A stretch of DNA of 43,877 nucleotides from CAYXVF01 sp964468125 (GCA_964468125.1 CAYXVF010000050.1:1-43877); one strand, 5' to 3'; shown: positions 1 through 8,655, numbered from the stretch's first letter. Notes: generated by a model from the letters alone, not told the origin. A program made the numbers and translations.

Positions 1-195
1 CCGCACGTCGCGAAGGAGGCGGCACGCCTGATCGAGGTCGACTACGAGACCCTGCCGGCGGTGCTCGATCTCGACGCGGCCATGGCGGACGGCGCCACGC
101 TCCTCGACGAGCCGCTCTACACGCAGGGCCTGCCCGAGAAGCCGAGCCGGCCGTCGAACGTGGCCGCGGTCATGGAGCTCGCCGGGGGCGATCTC
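1..195 (+). other. Fragment of xanthine-dehydrogenase-family molybdopterin-binding subunit
   Basis: Frame 1 reads LIEVDYETLPAVLDLDAAM, then LLDEPLYTQG, then RPSNVAAVMELAGGDL. This is the characteristic segment found about 110-180 residues into the large subunit of xanthine/CO/aromatic hydroxylase dehydrogenases (normally 700-800 aa), where the family continues with GD, a few residues and a conserved Phe region. The similarity stops abruptly near base 195 and the downstream sequence is unrelated. The fragment is either the end of a broken or fused gene or one side of an assembly join. Family resemblance is from memory of the motif, not from a search. Confidence 0.6.
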
Positions 196-3072
196 TTCGA
201 GCTCCTGCAGGCCACCCTCGGCGTGCAGATGCGCGTTCGCACCGGCACCTTCGCGAGCAACATGGCGCGCATCGGCCAGCTCGCCCCCGAGTCCTTCGAG
301 GGCTTTAGCGAGGCGGGCATGCGCAACGCGCTCCTACAGGCTGGCGGCGTAGGCGACAATCCGGGCTTCACCCTGGGCAGCCTCGACCAATGGCTGAACC
401 AGGTGGATGCACCTCCGCAGCTCGGCCAACAGCAGCGCTACCTTTGGGCGATGGAGCGCCTCAACGGCCACAACCCGAGCTGGCTCGACGACGCCTTCGT
501 CGCTGCCGGTGGCTCGCCGGACAACATCGTCCTGCGACCGGCCGCGGGTGCGGCGACCCCTGCCGACGACGCGGTCCGCCGGATCGCCGCCGACGGGCGA
601 CCGGCGCCCCTCACCGGGTCTGAAGCGCCGGTGGCGGCTCAAACTCCGACGGTCGGTGAGATCCTCGCGGACATCGGTGACGACCCGATGCGGCTGCGCC
701 AGGTGGCCGACGAGCTCGACGGCGCGCTCCCCGGTCACGCACGCGCACTTCGTGATGCCGCAGACGAGCTCGACGCGGCCGCCGCCGCAGCAGCCCGCCC
801 CGTCGACGACGTGGNNNNNNNNNNNNNNNNNNNNNNNNNNNNNNNNNNNNNNNNNNNNNNNNNNNNNNNNNNNNNNNNNNNNNNNNNNNNNNNNNNNNNN
901 NNNNNNNNNNNNNNCGACGACATCCTCGAAGAGTTTGGCAACGACGCAGCGGCGCTGACCCGGCTCGCGCGTGAAGCGGACGAAGCCACCGCCGCACGCC
1001 TCAATCAGCGCGCGGTCGAGTTGATCCAAGACGCCTGGCAGGACCCGCAGGCCCTGCGCCGCATGGCCTCGGAGTTCCAGGGCGCAGGCCTCGGCGATGA
1101 GGCGGCGGCGCTTCTGCAGCAGGCAGACGAGCTCGACGCGGCCGCCGCCGCAGCAGCCCGCCCCGTCGACGACGTGGTCGATGACGGACTTCGACAGAGG
1201 GCTCGCGAAGCGGGCAAGCAGCTCGGCGACGCGGCCGCGGCGGTACGCTCCGCCGACGACATCCTCGAAGAGTTTGGCAACGACGCAGCGGCGCTGACCC
1301 GGCTCGCGAAAGAAGCGGACGACGCCACCGCCGCACGCCTCAATCGGCGCGCGATCGAGCTGATCGACGAGGCTTCCGAGGGGCGACAAGCCTCGCAGGC
1401 GCTGCGACGACTGGCCACTGAGTTTGAAGCCGCGGGCTTGGATGACGAGGCCGCAATGCTCCTTCAACGAGCGAGCCAGCTCGACGAGGCGGCGGGAGCG
1501 GGTGCGTCCAGGGCCGGCGATGATGCGGTCCGGAGCGTCGACGACGTCGATCCGGCAGCGAGCCGGAGAAGTGGGCCACGGGTTCCGCCAGAGCAGGTCC
1601 GCGTGAGCACCGTGCGGCCGATCGACAGCTTCGCCGAAGGCGCGCGGGACGCGGTGCATGGGACGCGCGAGATCATCGAGCAAGTTCAAGGCAGCAACAG
1701 CAGCTTCCAGAACTTCCTGCGCCTCGGTGGTCGCGAGGCACCGGACCAGCTCACAGAAGCGAGCGCGCTTGCGTCGGCGCGCAGGCAGCTCGATCGCTAT
1801 CTGCGCGAGGCTGGCTTGGCGGCGGACGACGCCGCGGTAGCGGAGGTGCGCGCCGCGATGCACGCGGTAGACAGCCGAATTCAGCAGATCAGCGTCGGCA
1901 TGGCCGACGAAATGGTCCGGGAGCTCGACACCCTGTCAAACTTCCGCAACAGCAATCCCCCGGGTCCCCGGCGCTGGCTCGGCCTGGGTCCGGCGGGCCG
2001 CCCGGACCCGAACAATGCACAGCTCGCGCACTTCAACCGCGCCTTTGAGGTCTCCGACGAGATCGCTCGGATCCAGCGGGTCCGGTCGCAAATCGCCGGC
2101 GTGGCCGACGACGTCGCGATGCAGCGCGTGGACGATGCGCTGACACGAGCGGCGCAACGCCTCGACGACCAGTTTGACAACCTCGTCGAAGCGACGGCTC
2201 AGCAGCCGGGACACCAGCGCAACCTGGCGGGCATGCTTCGCAACGCGGACGATATGGCCCAAAGCAACATCCCTGAGGTCGCCGAGATCGGTCGCCGAAT
2301 GGTCCAGCAGATCGAACGCAGCGTGCCCGAGGCGCGCCAGCTCCTTCAGCGCGGCCAGGACGTTCTCACCGGACTCACCAACGAAATCGAAATGGCTCAC
2401 GTGCTCCTCGCCCGCGCCCGGGTGGGCGAGGCGAGCAGCCGTGACGCGCTGCGCGGCCTGATCCGACTCTACGGAGAAATCGATCACAGAAGCCGGATTC
2501 TCTGGGGCAGTGTCCCCACGGGACGAATCGACTACGTGATTCCACGCCGAGCGATCGTCGGCCTCATCGGCCGGGGCAATCAGTACGCCCGCGCTCTCCG
2601 AGACGCGGAGATCGCCCTCGCCTCAGCGGTGCGACAGCTCCCGGACAGTGAGGTCATTCAGCTCGCACGCATCATGCGACGCAACGCGAGTCTCGGCGAC
2701 GGGCTTCGCGCTGCGGTGAACCGTCGGCTGCGCGATATCGCGGCGCAGCCGGGCGGACGTTGGTCGAGGGCGGAGCTCGCCCCGGTACGGCGTACCTGGC
2801 CGAACGACGCGGCGCGCCGCGCGGGAATCGCTTTCCGCTACGCGCTCATCGCAGATGGGGTGCTATGGGCGAGCAACAACGTGCTCTGGGGCATGGAGCG
2901 CATCCCGAAAGCGGACGGCAGCCGACGCCACGTCGACAGCGTGAGCGAGCGGGTCGGTGACTTCATCGAAGATACGACTCCGTTCTCCGACTTCGGCCGT
3001 TGGATCGAAAATGGCGACGGTAGCTTCATCATCGGCCCGCGCTTAGGCAACCCGGGGCGGATCACCTACTGA
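1..3072 (+). CDS. 5'-partial large repeat protein of unknown function with an XDH-like start
   Basis: The reading frame is open from the window edge and ends at TGA 3070-3072 (about 1023 codons including the N gap). The first ~65 codons resemble the large molybdopterin subunit of xanthine/CO-dehydrogenase-type hydroxylases. From about codon 66 the protein changes completely into an Asp/Ala/Arg-rich helical protein. It then carries a 113-residue repeat (unit boundary motif DDILEEFGNDAAAL, seen at about codons 306 and 419), followed by a long helical region and a C-terminal part with aromatic residues. No signal peptide or catalytic motif is visible. I do not recognise the repeat protein; its Ala/Asp-rich helical make-up would suit a large scaffold or surface/toxin-like protein, but that is speculation. 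The next gene is 133 bp downstream on the same strand. An internal start for the repeat protein (for example around codon 80) cannot be excluded. Confidence 0.6.
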   Translation, partial: PHVAKEAARLIEVDYETLPAVLDLDAAMADGATLLDEPLYTQGLPEKPSRPSNVAAVMELAGGDLFELLQATLGVQMRVRTGTFASNMARIGQLAPESFEGFSEAGMRNALLQAGGVGDNPGFTLGSLDQWLNQVDAPPQLGQQQRYLWAMERLNGHNPSWLDDAFVAAGGSPDNIVLRPAAGAATPADDAVRRIAADGRPAPLTGSEAPVAAQTPTVGEILADIGDDPMRLRQVADELDGALPGHARALRDAADELDAAAAAAARPVDDVXXXXXXXXXXXXXXXXXXXXXXXXXXXXXXXXXXDDILEEFGNDAAALTRLAREADEATAARLNQRAVELIQDAWQDPQALRRMASEFQGAGLGDEAAALLQQADELDAAAAAAARPVDDVVDDGLRQRAREAGKQLGDAAAAVRSADDILEEFGNDAAALTRLAKEADDATAARLNRRAIELIDEASEGRQASQALRRLATEFEAAGLDDEAAMLLQRASQLDEAAGAGASRAGDDAVRSVDDVDPAASRRSGPRVPPEQVRVSTVRPIDSFAEGARDAVHGTREIIEQVQGSNSSFQNFLRLGGREAPDQLTEASALASARRQLDRYLREAGLAADDAAVAEVRAAMHAVDSRIQQISVGMADEMVRELDTLSNFRNSNPPGPRRWLGLGPAGRPDPNNAQLAHFNRAFEVSDEIARIQRVRSQIAGVADDVAMQRVDDALTRAAQRLDDQFDNLVEATAQQPGHQRNLAGMLRNADDMAQSNIPEVAEIGRRMVQQIERSVPEARQLLQRGQDVLTGLTNEIEMAHVLLARARVGEASSRDALRGLIRLYGEIDHRSRILWGSVPTGRIDYVIPRRAIVGLIGRGNQYARALRDAEIALASAVRQLPDSEVIQLARIMRRNASLGDGLRAAVNRRLRDIAAQPGGRWSRAELAPVRRTWPNDAARRAGIAFRYALIADGVLWASNNVLWGMERIPKADGSRRHVDSVSERVGDFIEDTTPFSDFGRWIENGDGSFIIGPRLGNPGRITY
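763..1464 (+). repeat. Tandem 339-bp coding repeat interrupted by the gap
   Basis: Bases 763-814 are identical to 1126-1177 (52 of 52), and 915-969 are identical to 1254-1308 (55 of 55). The distance 915 to 1254 is 339 bp, or 113 codons. The second copy has 76 bp between the two identical blocks where the first copy has 100 Ns. A third, diverged copy begins near 1475 and a degenerate half-copy lies upstream near 658-760. Confidence 0.85.
815..914. other. Assembly gap of exactly 100 Ns
   Basis: All bases are N. The round length marks a scaffolding placeholder. It sits inside the 339-bp repeat, which explains why the assembler broke here. By comparison with the next repeat copy the missing sequence should be 76 bp (or 76 plus a multiple of 339). 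Confidence 0.95.
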
Positions 3073-3205
3073 GCGAACCGGTGCGGCGAGATTTTCTGAC
3101 CGCCGGTGGACAGAGGACCGTTGAGAAATATCGTGTCTTGGTGAGCGGTTTCGGGCAGAACCGCTGCGCTTCGGACCGGAGTACCGAAGCGATGGACCGA
3201 CGACC

Positions 3206-3883
3206 ATGAAGACCAGTCACTTTCGACGCACGTTCCTCACCGGACTCGTTTTCATCCTCCCGATCATCGTCTCGATCTGGATCGTCCGCTTCGTCTTCGA
3301 CCAGGTGAGCGCGACGGTTACGCCCCTCGTGGTCCAGCTGATCCGCCTGGTGGGGATCGCCGAGAATTTCCTCGTCAACTACATGGCGCCGCTCTTCAGC
3401 GTCGCGCTCGCGGTGTTCCTCATCTGGCTCATCGGCCTGATCGGCGGCAACGTGATCGGCCGTCGCCTCCTGAAACGCCTCGAAAGCCTCATCCTGCAAG
3501 TGCCGGTGGTCAAAGGGATCTACTCCGCCACCCGCCAGTTCCTCGACACCTTCTCGAGCGCTGGGAGCAAGGCGTTCAAAGAAGTCGTGCTCGTGGAGTA
3601 CCCGCGCATGGGCCTCTGGTCGATGGCCTTCCTCACGAGCGACAGCAATCAGGGCGAGGTGCAACAGAAGACCAAGGACGAGGTGATCTCGGTCTTCATC
3701 CCCACGACCCCGAACCCCACGAGCGGCTGGCTGCTCTTTGTCCCCAAGAGCGAGGTGGTCCGCCTCAACATGACGGTGGACGAAGCCTTCAAGATGATCA
3801 TCTCCGGCGGCGTGCTCACACCTGAAACAGCGCCCCGCGCGGAAAACGCCGAAAAAAAAGAGCCGAAGGCGATTTCAGCGTAG
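3206..3883 (+). CDS. DUF502 family membrane protein
   Basis: 225 aa. Two hydrophobic segments near the N-terminus (about residues 10-30, containing GLVFILPIIVSIWIV, and about 58-82, containing SVALAVFLIWLIGLIGGNVIG) are followed by the family signature LLKRLESLILQVPVVKGIYS, then a soluble domain with conserved EYPRMG and a turn-rich PTTPNPTSGWLLFVP motif. These are features of the DUF502 family, inner-membrane proteins of unknown biochemical role found in many bacteria and plants. The C-terminus is Lys/Glu-rich. The length is normal for the family. A good terminator follows. The start ATG is the only sensible one, directly before the first membrane segment. Confidence 0.9.
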   Translation: MKTSHFRRTFLTGLVFILPIIVSIWIVRFVFDQVSATVTPLVVQLIRLVGIAENFLVNYMAPLFSVALAVFLIWLIGLIGGNVIGRRLLKRLESLILQVPVVKGIYSATRQFLDTFSSAGSKAFKEVVLVEYPRMGLWSMAFLTSDSNQGEVQQKTKDEVISVFIPTTPNPTSGWLLFVPKSEVVRLNMTVDEAFKMIISGGVLTPETAPRAENAEKKEPKAISA

Positions 3884-3895
3884 CCGGCCTTCGAG

Positions 3896-3923
3896 GCGGC
3901 CCTCGCGAGCGCGCCGCTTTTTT
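3896..3923 (+). terminator. Rho-independent terminator after the DUF502 gene
   Basis: GCGGC (3896-3900) and GCCGC (3913-3917) form a GC-rich stem with a 12-nt loop that can fold further, followed directly by six Ts (3918-3923). It lies 13 bp after the DUF502 stop codon. The T run overlaps the -35-like box of the next gene. Confidence 0.6.
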
Positions 3924-3950
3924 GCCGTGCGGACGACCCGCCGCTAGCCT
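3922..3950 (+). promoter_or_regulatory. Promoter, probably leaderless, for the 102-aa gene
   Basis: TTGCCG (3922-3927), 17 bp, TAGCCT (3945-3950), then 6 bp to ATG 3957. A -10 element at this distance puts the transcription start at or next to the start codon. No Shine-Dalgarno sequence precedes the ATG. Confidence 0.5.
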
Positions 3951-3956
3951 GCCCGC

Positions 3957-4265
3957 ATGTTCTCTCTGATCAAGGGCGCGATGAGCTTCGCGGTCGTTTT
4001 GGGCCTCGCCTACCTGTTGTTCTTCATGCCCGTCGGCGGACAGTCGGTGGCGAGCCACCTACACGACGTGTGGAAATCGACGGTGGTGCAGGAGAAGATC
4101 GGCGCGATCAAAGACGACGTGCGCGACCAGCTCGAAGCGCGCCTCGAAGAAGCGGAGCGCGAGGCCGCGGCGGAAGTGGGCCTGGAGTGGCTCGACCGCG
4201 GAGTGGAGATCAGCGACGAGGACAAAGCGGAGCTCGAATCGCTCCTGCGCGCCGAAGTCGAGTAG
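3957..4265 (+). CDS. Small single-pass membrane protein, unknown
   Basis: 102 aa. Residues about 9-27 (FAVVLGLAYLLFFMPVGG region) form one membrane segment; the rest is a charged, Glu/Arg-rich helix (about 45-75, likely coiled coil) with an acidic tail. There is no cysteine or catalytic motif. I do not recognise the family. It follows the DUF502 terminator and has its own promoter-like element, with the next small membrane-protein gene starting 39 bp downstream, so the two may be cotranscribed. Confidence 0.7.
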   Translation: MFSLIKGAMSFAVVLGLAYLLFFMPVGGQSVASHLHDVWKSTVVQEKIGAIKDDVRDQLEARLEEAEREAAAEVGLEWLDRGVEISDEDKAELESLLRAEVE

Positions 4266-4304
4266 CCCTTTGCGCCATTCGGGTTGCCGCAGTATTCGTG
4301 GGCA

Positions 4305-4724
4305 GTGACCGATTCTCCCTATCGTCCCCCGGCCGAACGCTCGGACCCGACGACCGCCGTGGTGTTCTTCCTCGGCGTCGTGCTGATGGGCCTGATGGGC
4401 TACTTCGGCCTACGCGCTCTCAACGAACGAGACAGCACAAAAGCAGCCGTCCGCAGCGCCCGGCTCTTTCGCCTCGACGAGACGAGCCCCACCCTCGCCG
4501 AAGCGGTCGTCGACGATGCGGCCGTCGATCCCCGTGCGGTGCACTGGTCCCCGGGCCCCGCGCGCGGTCCCATGCGGGGGGTAAAAGCAGAGGCGCACAA
4601 AGGGGAGAAGGTCTATGAGTACCGTTTCGACGTAGACCTCGAGAGCGGACGGGTCCATCCGAGCAATCCGCGAGCCGAACGCGTCTTCGACACCCTTCGC
4701 CGGGAACCTTCGATCGAGCAGTGA
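4305..4724 (+). CDS. Small membrane-anchored protein, unknown
   Basis: 139 aa from GTG 4305; a TTG 21 bp upstream is also in frame, but the GTG gives a sensible N-terminus (MTDSPYRPPAERSDP). A single membrane helix (VVFFLGVVLMGLMGYFGL) lies near residues 20-37. The remainder is polar and probably exported or cytoplasmic depending on topology. It ends just upstream of the HtrA-type protease gene (129 bp). No recognised domain. Confidence 0.6.
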   Translation: MTDSPYRPPAERSDPTTAVVFFLGVVLMGLMGYFGLRALNERDSTKAAVRSARLFRLDETSPTLAEAVVDDAAVDPRAVHWSPGPARGPMRGVKAEAHKGEKVYEYRFDVDLESGRVHPSNPRAERVFDTLRREPSIEQ

Positions 4725-4853
4725 CGTTCAATGATTTCGAGGACTTCCAAGGGAGAGCGGCTCCCCAGGACATCTTCGAAGGAATCTTCTGTGCCCGGAC
4801 CGGCATTAAATACGTATTCTCCCAAGATGGACCTCTCGAGAAGGGAACGAAAC

Positions 4854-6269
4854 ATGCGAATCACCGTCCTCGCTTTTCTGATCGCCTCCGTCCTCGGCAC
4901 GAATGCCGAGGCGCGCAGCCGGGCGCTCTGGACTGAGAAGCAAGACGGCGCGCCGCCCTTGGCGCAGGTACCGGACTTCAAAGCCCTCGCGAAACAATCG
5001 ATGGGCGCCGTCGTCGGCATCCAGGTGGAGCAACGGGCGCGCACGAGCGCCGGCGACGACTACCTCGAGCGTTTCTGGGGTGGCCCCTCACCGCGCGAGT
5101 ACCGCAACCGGGGTCTCGGCAGCGGCGTTTTGATCCGCGACGACGGCCTCATTCTCACAAACAACCACGTCGTAGAAAACGCCGCGGCGATCGAAGTCAC
5201 GTTTCAGATGCCCGACGGATCCGAGCGCAAAATGGAGGCGGACACCCTCGGCACCGCACCGGAGTATGACGTTGCGCTGATCAAGACCCGCAAGAAGCCC
5301 GGAGTGGAGCTCTTGCCACTCGGTGACTCGGCGGCGATCGATATCGGCGACTGGGTCATGGCGATCGGGAATCCCTTTGGCCTCGACCATTCGGTGTCCG
5401 TGGGGATCATTTCCGCAAAGGGTCGGCGCGACATCATGCCCTCCGGGCGCCGCGGGCTCTACGACTTCATTCAGACCGACGCTGCGATCAACCCAGGCAA
5501 CTCCGGCGGACCGCTCCTCAACATGAAGGGCGAAGTCATCGGCATCAACACGGCGATCAACGCCGCGGGCAGCGGCATTGGCTTTGCGATTCCGATCAAC
5601 ATGGTCAAGGCAATGCTTCCGGAGCTGAAGGAGAAGGGACGTTTTGCACGCAGCTGGATCGGCATCAAGATTCAGCCGATGACCGATGCCCTCGCCGCGA
5701 GCTATGGCCTCAAGCGCCCCGACGGCGCCTTGATCAGCGAAGTCGTCTCGGGAGGCCCGGGGGCGAGCGCCGGACTCAAGGACGGCGACGTGGTGCTCGA
5801 GTTCGACGGCAAACCCATTCGCGAATCGAGTGACCTACCGCTCTATGCGTCCATGGCCGGTGTCGGCAAGAGCGTGGGCATGACCGTCTGGCGCAACAAC
5901 CGACGCATGGCCCTCGACATCACCCTCGCCGCCTTCCCGGATGAGACCACACAGGTCGCATCGACGGAGGCGCCGGAGCGCGAGGGGCGCCTGGGCCTGA
6001 CGATCAACGACATCACGCCGGACCTGCGCCGCAAGTTCGACCTCGACAGTCGCCGGGGCGCGGTGGTCACGGACGTCGAACGCGGCTCGGCGGCGGCGAA
6101 CGCGGGCCTTCAGCCCGGAGACGTAATCCTCGGCGTCAACGGCCAGGATGTGCAGCGCGCTCGCCAATTCGCCGAGACGGTTCGAAAAGCGAAGAAAAAC
6201 GCTTACTTGCGGGTCCAAATCGCGCGCGGCGGCGGCCGCATGTGGCTCGCCCTGCGCACTGCGGGCTGA
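4854..6269 (+). CDS. HtrA/DegP-type periplasmic serine protease with two PDZ domains
   Basis: 471 aa from ATG 4854, chosen because it gives a signal peptide (MRITVLAFLIASVLGTNAEA) and has an AGAAGGGA-like ribosome site; the frame is open further upstream but without such features. The trypsin-like domain holds the complete catalytic triad: His105 (LTNNHVVEN), Asp139 (EYDVALIK) and Ser217 (NPGNSGGPL). Two PDZ domains follow (about residues 260-350 and 375-470; the second includes RGSAAANAGLQPGDVI). This is the DegP/DegQ/MucD architecture: an ATP-independent protease-chaperone that removes or refolds damaged envelope proteins. The substrate is not deducible here. Exact member (DegP, DegQ or MucD) is not assigned. 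Confidence 0.93.
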   Translation: MRITVLAFLIASVLGTNAEARSRALWTEKQDGAPPLAQVPDFKALAKQSMGAVVGIQVEQRARTSAGDDYLERFWGGPSPREYRNRGLGSGVLIRDDGLILTNNHVVENAAAIEVTFQMPDGSERKMEADTLGTAPEYDVALIKTRKKPGVELLPLGDSAAIDIGDWVMAIGNPFGLDHSVSVGIISAKGRRDIMPSGRRGLYDFIQTDAAINPGNSGGPLLNMKGEVIGINTAINAAGSGIGFAIPINMVKAMLPELKEKGRFARSWIGIKIQPMTDALAASYGLKRPDGALISEVVSGGPGASAGLKDGDVVLEFDGKPIRESSDLPLYASMAGVGKSVGMTVWRNNRRMALDITLAAFPDETTQVASTEAPEREGRLGLTINDITPDLRRKFDLDSRRGAVVTDVERGSAAANAGLQPGDVILGVNGQDVQRARQFAETVRKAKKNAYLRVQIARGGGRMWLALRTAG

Positions 6270-6286
6270 CATCGAAGACCGAATCC

Positions 6287-6311
6287 CGTCGCCGACGCAT
6301 TTTCGGCGGCG
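6287..6311 (+). other. GC-rich hairpin after the HtrA gene
   Basis: CGTCGCCG (6287-6294) pairs with CGGCGGCG (6304-6311) around a 9-nt loop, 18 bp after the protease stop codon. It could help end transcription, but no T run follows, so it is not a classical terminator. Confidence 0.3.
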
Positions 6312-6408
6312 CGGGAGCTCAAGGTGAGTAACCGCGCGGCGATCCTGGCGTGTACATTCCCCTGCACCCCGCGCTAGTGAGTGCGCCACCAGGGAGATGG
6401 GTCCGGAT

Positions 6409-7236
6409 ATGAGTCAGCTTCGCATTGATCAGGTCTCGAGAGCGCAAACCCGCACGGTCGAGCAGCAGCAGGAGCTGCTGCGCCAGAATCACAAACCGCT
6501 CGACCTCTTCGCCAAGAGCGGCTTCGAGCGCGTCCACACCATTCAGCTCGACGCCGAGCGCATCGACATTCCCACCTTCAGCCCGGACCAGCAGCAGCAG
6601 CTCGCTGACATCGCCGGTCGCGTGCCCCAGGAGAGCCGAGCGATCGTAAACGACGCGATCAACACGCTGACGGAAAAGATCTACGACGCGGCCCCGAGCT
6701 ACGTACCGGGTCAAACGGTGGATTCGGGTCTCACCCAGGCGTACAACGAGTCGTTCCAGGTCTACATGACCCATTCGGGTCACGACCAGCGCGACCTGGC
6801 GACCCAAGAGTTCATGTTCGTCGCGATGGCGGGGTTCGAGAACGACATTTCCGAGTTCGGTCTGATGGTGAAGGCGAAGACGGACCAGTCGCGCCAGACC
6901 CGCGAGGAGATCGTCGAGCTCCAGGAAATGCTCGCCGACTGGCCCGAGGAGCCGTCGGACCTGACCGAAGAGTTCACCTACACGGAGGTGACCTTCAACG
7001 ACGATGGCACGATCAACACGCGGCAGGTGACCGAGAACATCACCAAGGCCGAAGCGGAGACGTTGCTCACAAAGCTCGAGAATACCCGCAGCAGCCTGCG
7101 CGAAATGACCGAAATGCAGACCTTTGACCTGCAGAGCATGGCCGAAGCGTGGCAACAGGCGCTTCAGCTGATCAGCGCGATCCTCGAAGACCAGCACAAG
7201 ACCCGCACCGCGATGATCAACAACTCGAAGGCCTGA
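6409..7236 (+). CDS. Unknown soluble helical protein
   Basis: 275 aa from ATG 6409, preferred over ATG 6397 because GGGAG then lies about 12 bp upstream; from 6397 the spacing is too short. The protein is acidic and Gln-rich, almost wholly helical (EQQQELLRQNH near the start, then alternating amphipathic segments), has no signal peptide, membrane segment or cysteine, and contains one charged stretch (EEFTYTEVTFNDDGTINTRQ) that looks like a beta hairpin. Such composition is common in secreted helical proteins and type III-like effector or translocator proteins, but no specific match is recognised. It converges with the aspartyl protease gene, with 1 bp between the stop codons. Confidence 0.75.
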   Translation: MSQLRIDQVSRAQTRTVEQQQELLRQNHKPLDLFAKSGFERVHTIQLDAERIDIPTFSPDQQQQLADIAGRVPQESRAIVNDAINTLTEKIYDAAPSYVPGQTVDSGLTQAYNESFQVYMTHSGHDQRDLATQEFMFVAMAGFENDISEFGLMVKAKTDQSRQTREEIVELQEMLADWPEEPSDLTEEFTYTEVTFNDDGTINTRQVTENITKAEAETLLTKLENTRSSLREMTEMQTFDLQSMAEAWQQALQLISAILEDQHKTRTAMINNSKA

Positions 7237-7237
7237 G

Positions 7238-8569
7238 CTAGCGGGTTTTGAGAAGCAGGCGGCCTCCCGGGCCGTCGACCCAGATCTTGGAGAAGCCCCC
7301 GGGGTGCGACCCGCTCGGGATGCCCGTTCCCGCTCCGGCGACCGTGGGCAGGAGCAGGTTGTTCCCGAAGATCCCATCGAGGACCACGACCTCACCGTCG
7401 TCGAGCTTCGCCGCAACGTCGTGAACCAAAACGCGCGCGTCTTTGAACACGAGCGTCTTGCCTCGCGCCTGCACCACGAGCTCGCTCACCACGAACCCTT
7501 CGGCGACCGTCTGCTTGCCGCTGATACCACTCATGGGCAATCGAAAGGCCGCCGAGGCGAGGCGCTGCCCTTCCGGACCGATGAGTGCGAGCTCCTTGGC
7601 CATTCGCGTGGAAATGAAGCTGCTCGCAGCCCCCGTATCGAGAAGAAAATCACCACGGGCCCGCTTCTTCACGTTGCGGACGCTCACGCCTTCGATGACA
7701 GGATTCTTTGCCAAGCTCGGCTTGGGCCCTCGATCCTCCGGGTTCTCGTGCCGGGAGAACTCGCGGTAGTCGAGGGGAATCTCGATGTCGTAGCCGCGGA
7801 TGGGCGCGTTGCCCGGTCTCAAGGTGACGCGAGGCCCCTGGGTGACCTGCTCGAGGGCCGAGCCCAACATGCTGAGATCGGGGCTGCCGCCCGCGAGACC
7901 CCCCAGCTGACGCGCGAGAGCGCTCGGATCGGTAAGCGCTGCGCTGCTTCGCTGCATGGGCGATGGATCGATCTCTACGACGAGCTCGCGAATGAAGGGC
8001 ATGCCTATGACATTGAGCTCGCCCATCACCATCGTCTGGAGTGACTCCGCCTCCGCACGGTTCACCTCGAATACCGTGTCCTTGCTTCGAACGAAAAAAA
8101 AGTCCGCACCGCCACTCATAGACCCATCGCTGTCCGCGAGAGCCACCGTGTAGGGCAGACTCACGCCCATCTGTGTTTCACCGTGAAGACCGAACTCATG
8201 GTAGATGGCCGTGATGTCGACCTCGGCTCCGAAATCGTTGAGTGTGCGATTCGTCAGCACCGACGCACTCGCCCCCGTATCCAGAAAAGCGGTGAAGTAG
8301 CTCACCTTCTCGGGCGCGGCTCGCTGAGGCGTGCGCATGGCGCGGCCAAATGCGGGGCCGAGAGTCTCGGCGAGGAGTCGGTTGAGGTCCGGGGTCGAGC
8401 GGGTGCCACTGAGTATATAGCCCCCGTTCCGGAGCTGTACTTTGACCTTTGGGTGCGCAAGCGACGCCTCGAGGGTCCCTTTCACGATGACCCGCCGTCC
8501 GGCGGAGAGAGCCGTTAGGGGAACGGCAACGAGCAGGAGCGCGGCGAACAGAAACCTCGAGCGAAACAT
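7238..8569 (-). CDS. Exported retropepsin-like aspartyl protease with two DTG sites
   Basis: 443 aa from ATG 8569, chosen because it begins the signal peptide (MFRSRFLFAALLLVAVPLTA) and lies 7 bp after a TAGGCT element; an in-frame upstream start would add 14 residues before the signal. Two aspartyl-protease half-domains are visible: FLDTGASASVL with Asp97 and FLLDTGAASSFIS with Asp311. Each is followed by the usual hydrophobic-hydrophobic-Gly pattern (VVLDGIFGNNLL in the second). Most bacterial retropepsin-like proteins have one DTG and dimerise; here one chain carries both, so it may fold as a pepsin-like pseudo-dimer. Likely periplasmic or lipoprotein-free secreted. Substrate unknown. Confidence 0.85.
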   Translation of the reverse strand: MFRSRFLFAALLLVAVPLTALSAGRRVIVKGTLEASLAHPKVKVQLRNGGYILSGTRSTPDLNRLLAETLGPAFGRAMRTPQRAAPEKVSYFTAFLDTGASASVLTNRTLNDFGAEVDITAIYHEFGLHGETQMGVSLPYTVALADSDGSMSGGADFFFVRSKDTVFEVNRAEAESLQTMVMGELNVIGMPFIRELVVEIDPSPMQRSSAALTDPSALARQLGGLAGGSPDLSMLGSALEQVTQGPRVTLRPGNAPIRGYDIEIPLDYREFSRHENPEDRGPKPSLAKNPVIEGVSVRNVKKRARGDFLLDTGAASSFISTRMAKELALIGPEGQRLASAAFRLPMSGISGKQTVAEGFVVSELVVQARGKTLVFKDARVLVHDVAAKLDDGEVVVLDGIFGNNLLLPTVAGAGTGIPSGSHPGGFSKIWVDGPGGRLLLKTR

Positions 8570-8655
8570 GGCCCCAAGCCTAGCGGAATCCCGGGGGCGT
8601 TCGCAGCACAAAGCCCTTCGCTCAGGCCCGCCCTTGACGCTAGACTGGTGGGCAT

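Noticed and set aside
334..1863. Long minus-strand reading frame (509 codons) opposite the repeat gene
   Set aside because: It runs through the N gap and mirrors the codon periodicity of the plus-strand gene; its protein is Arg/Leu/Val-rich with no domain. High-GC shadow frame.
6319..7416. Minus-strand reading frame of 365 codons
   Set aside because: Opposite the 275-aa gene and the end of the aspartyl protease gene; composition typical of a shadow.
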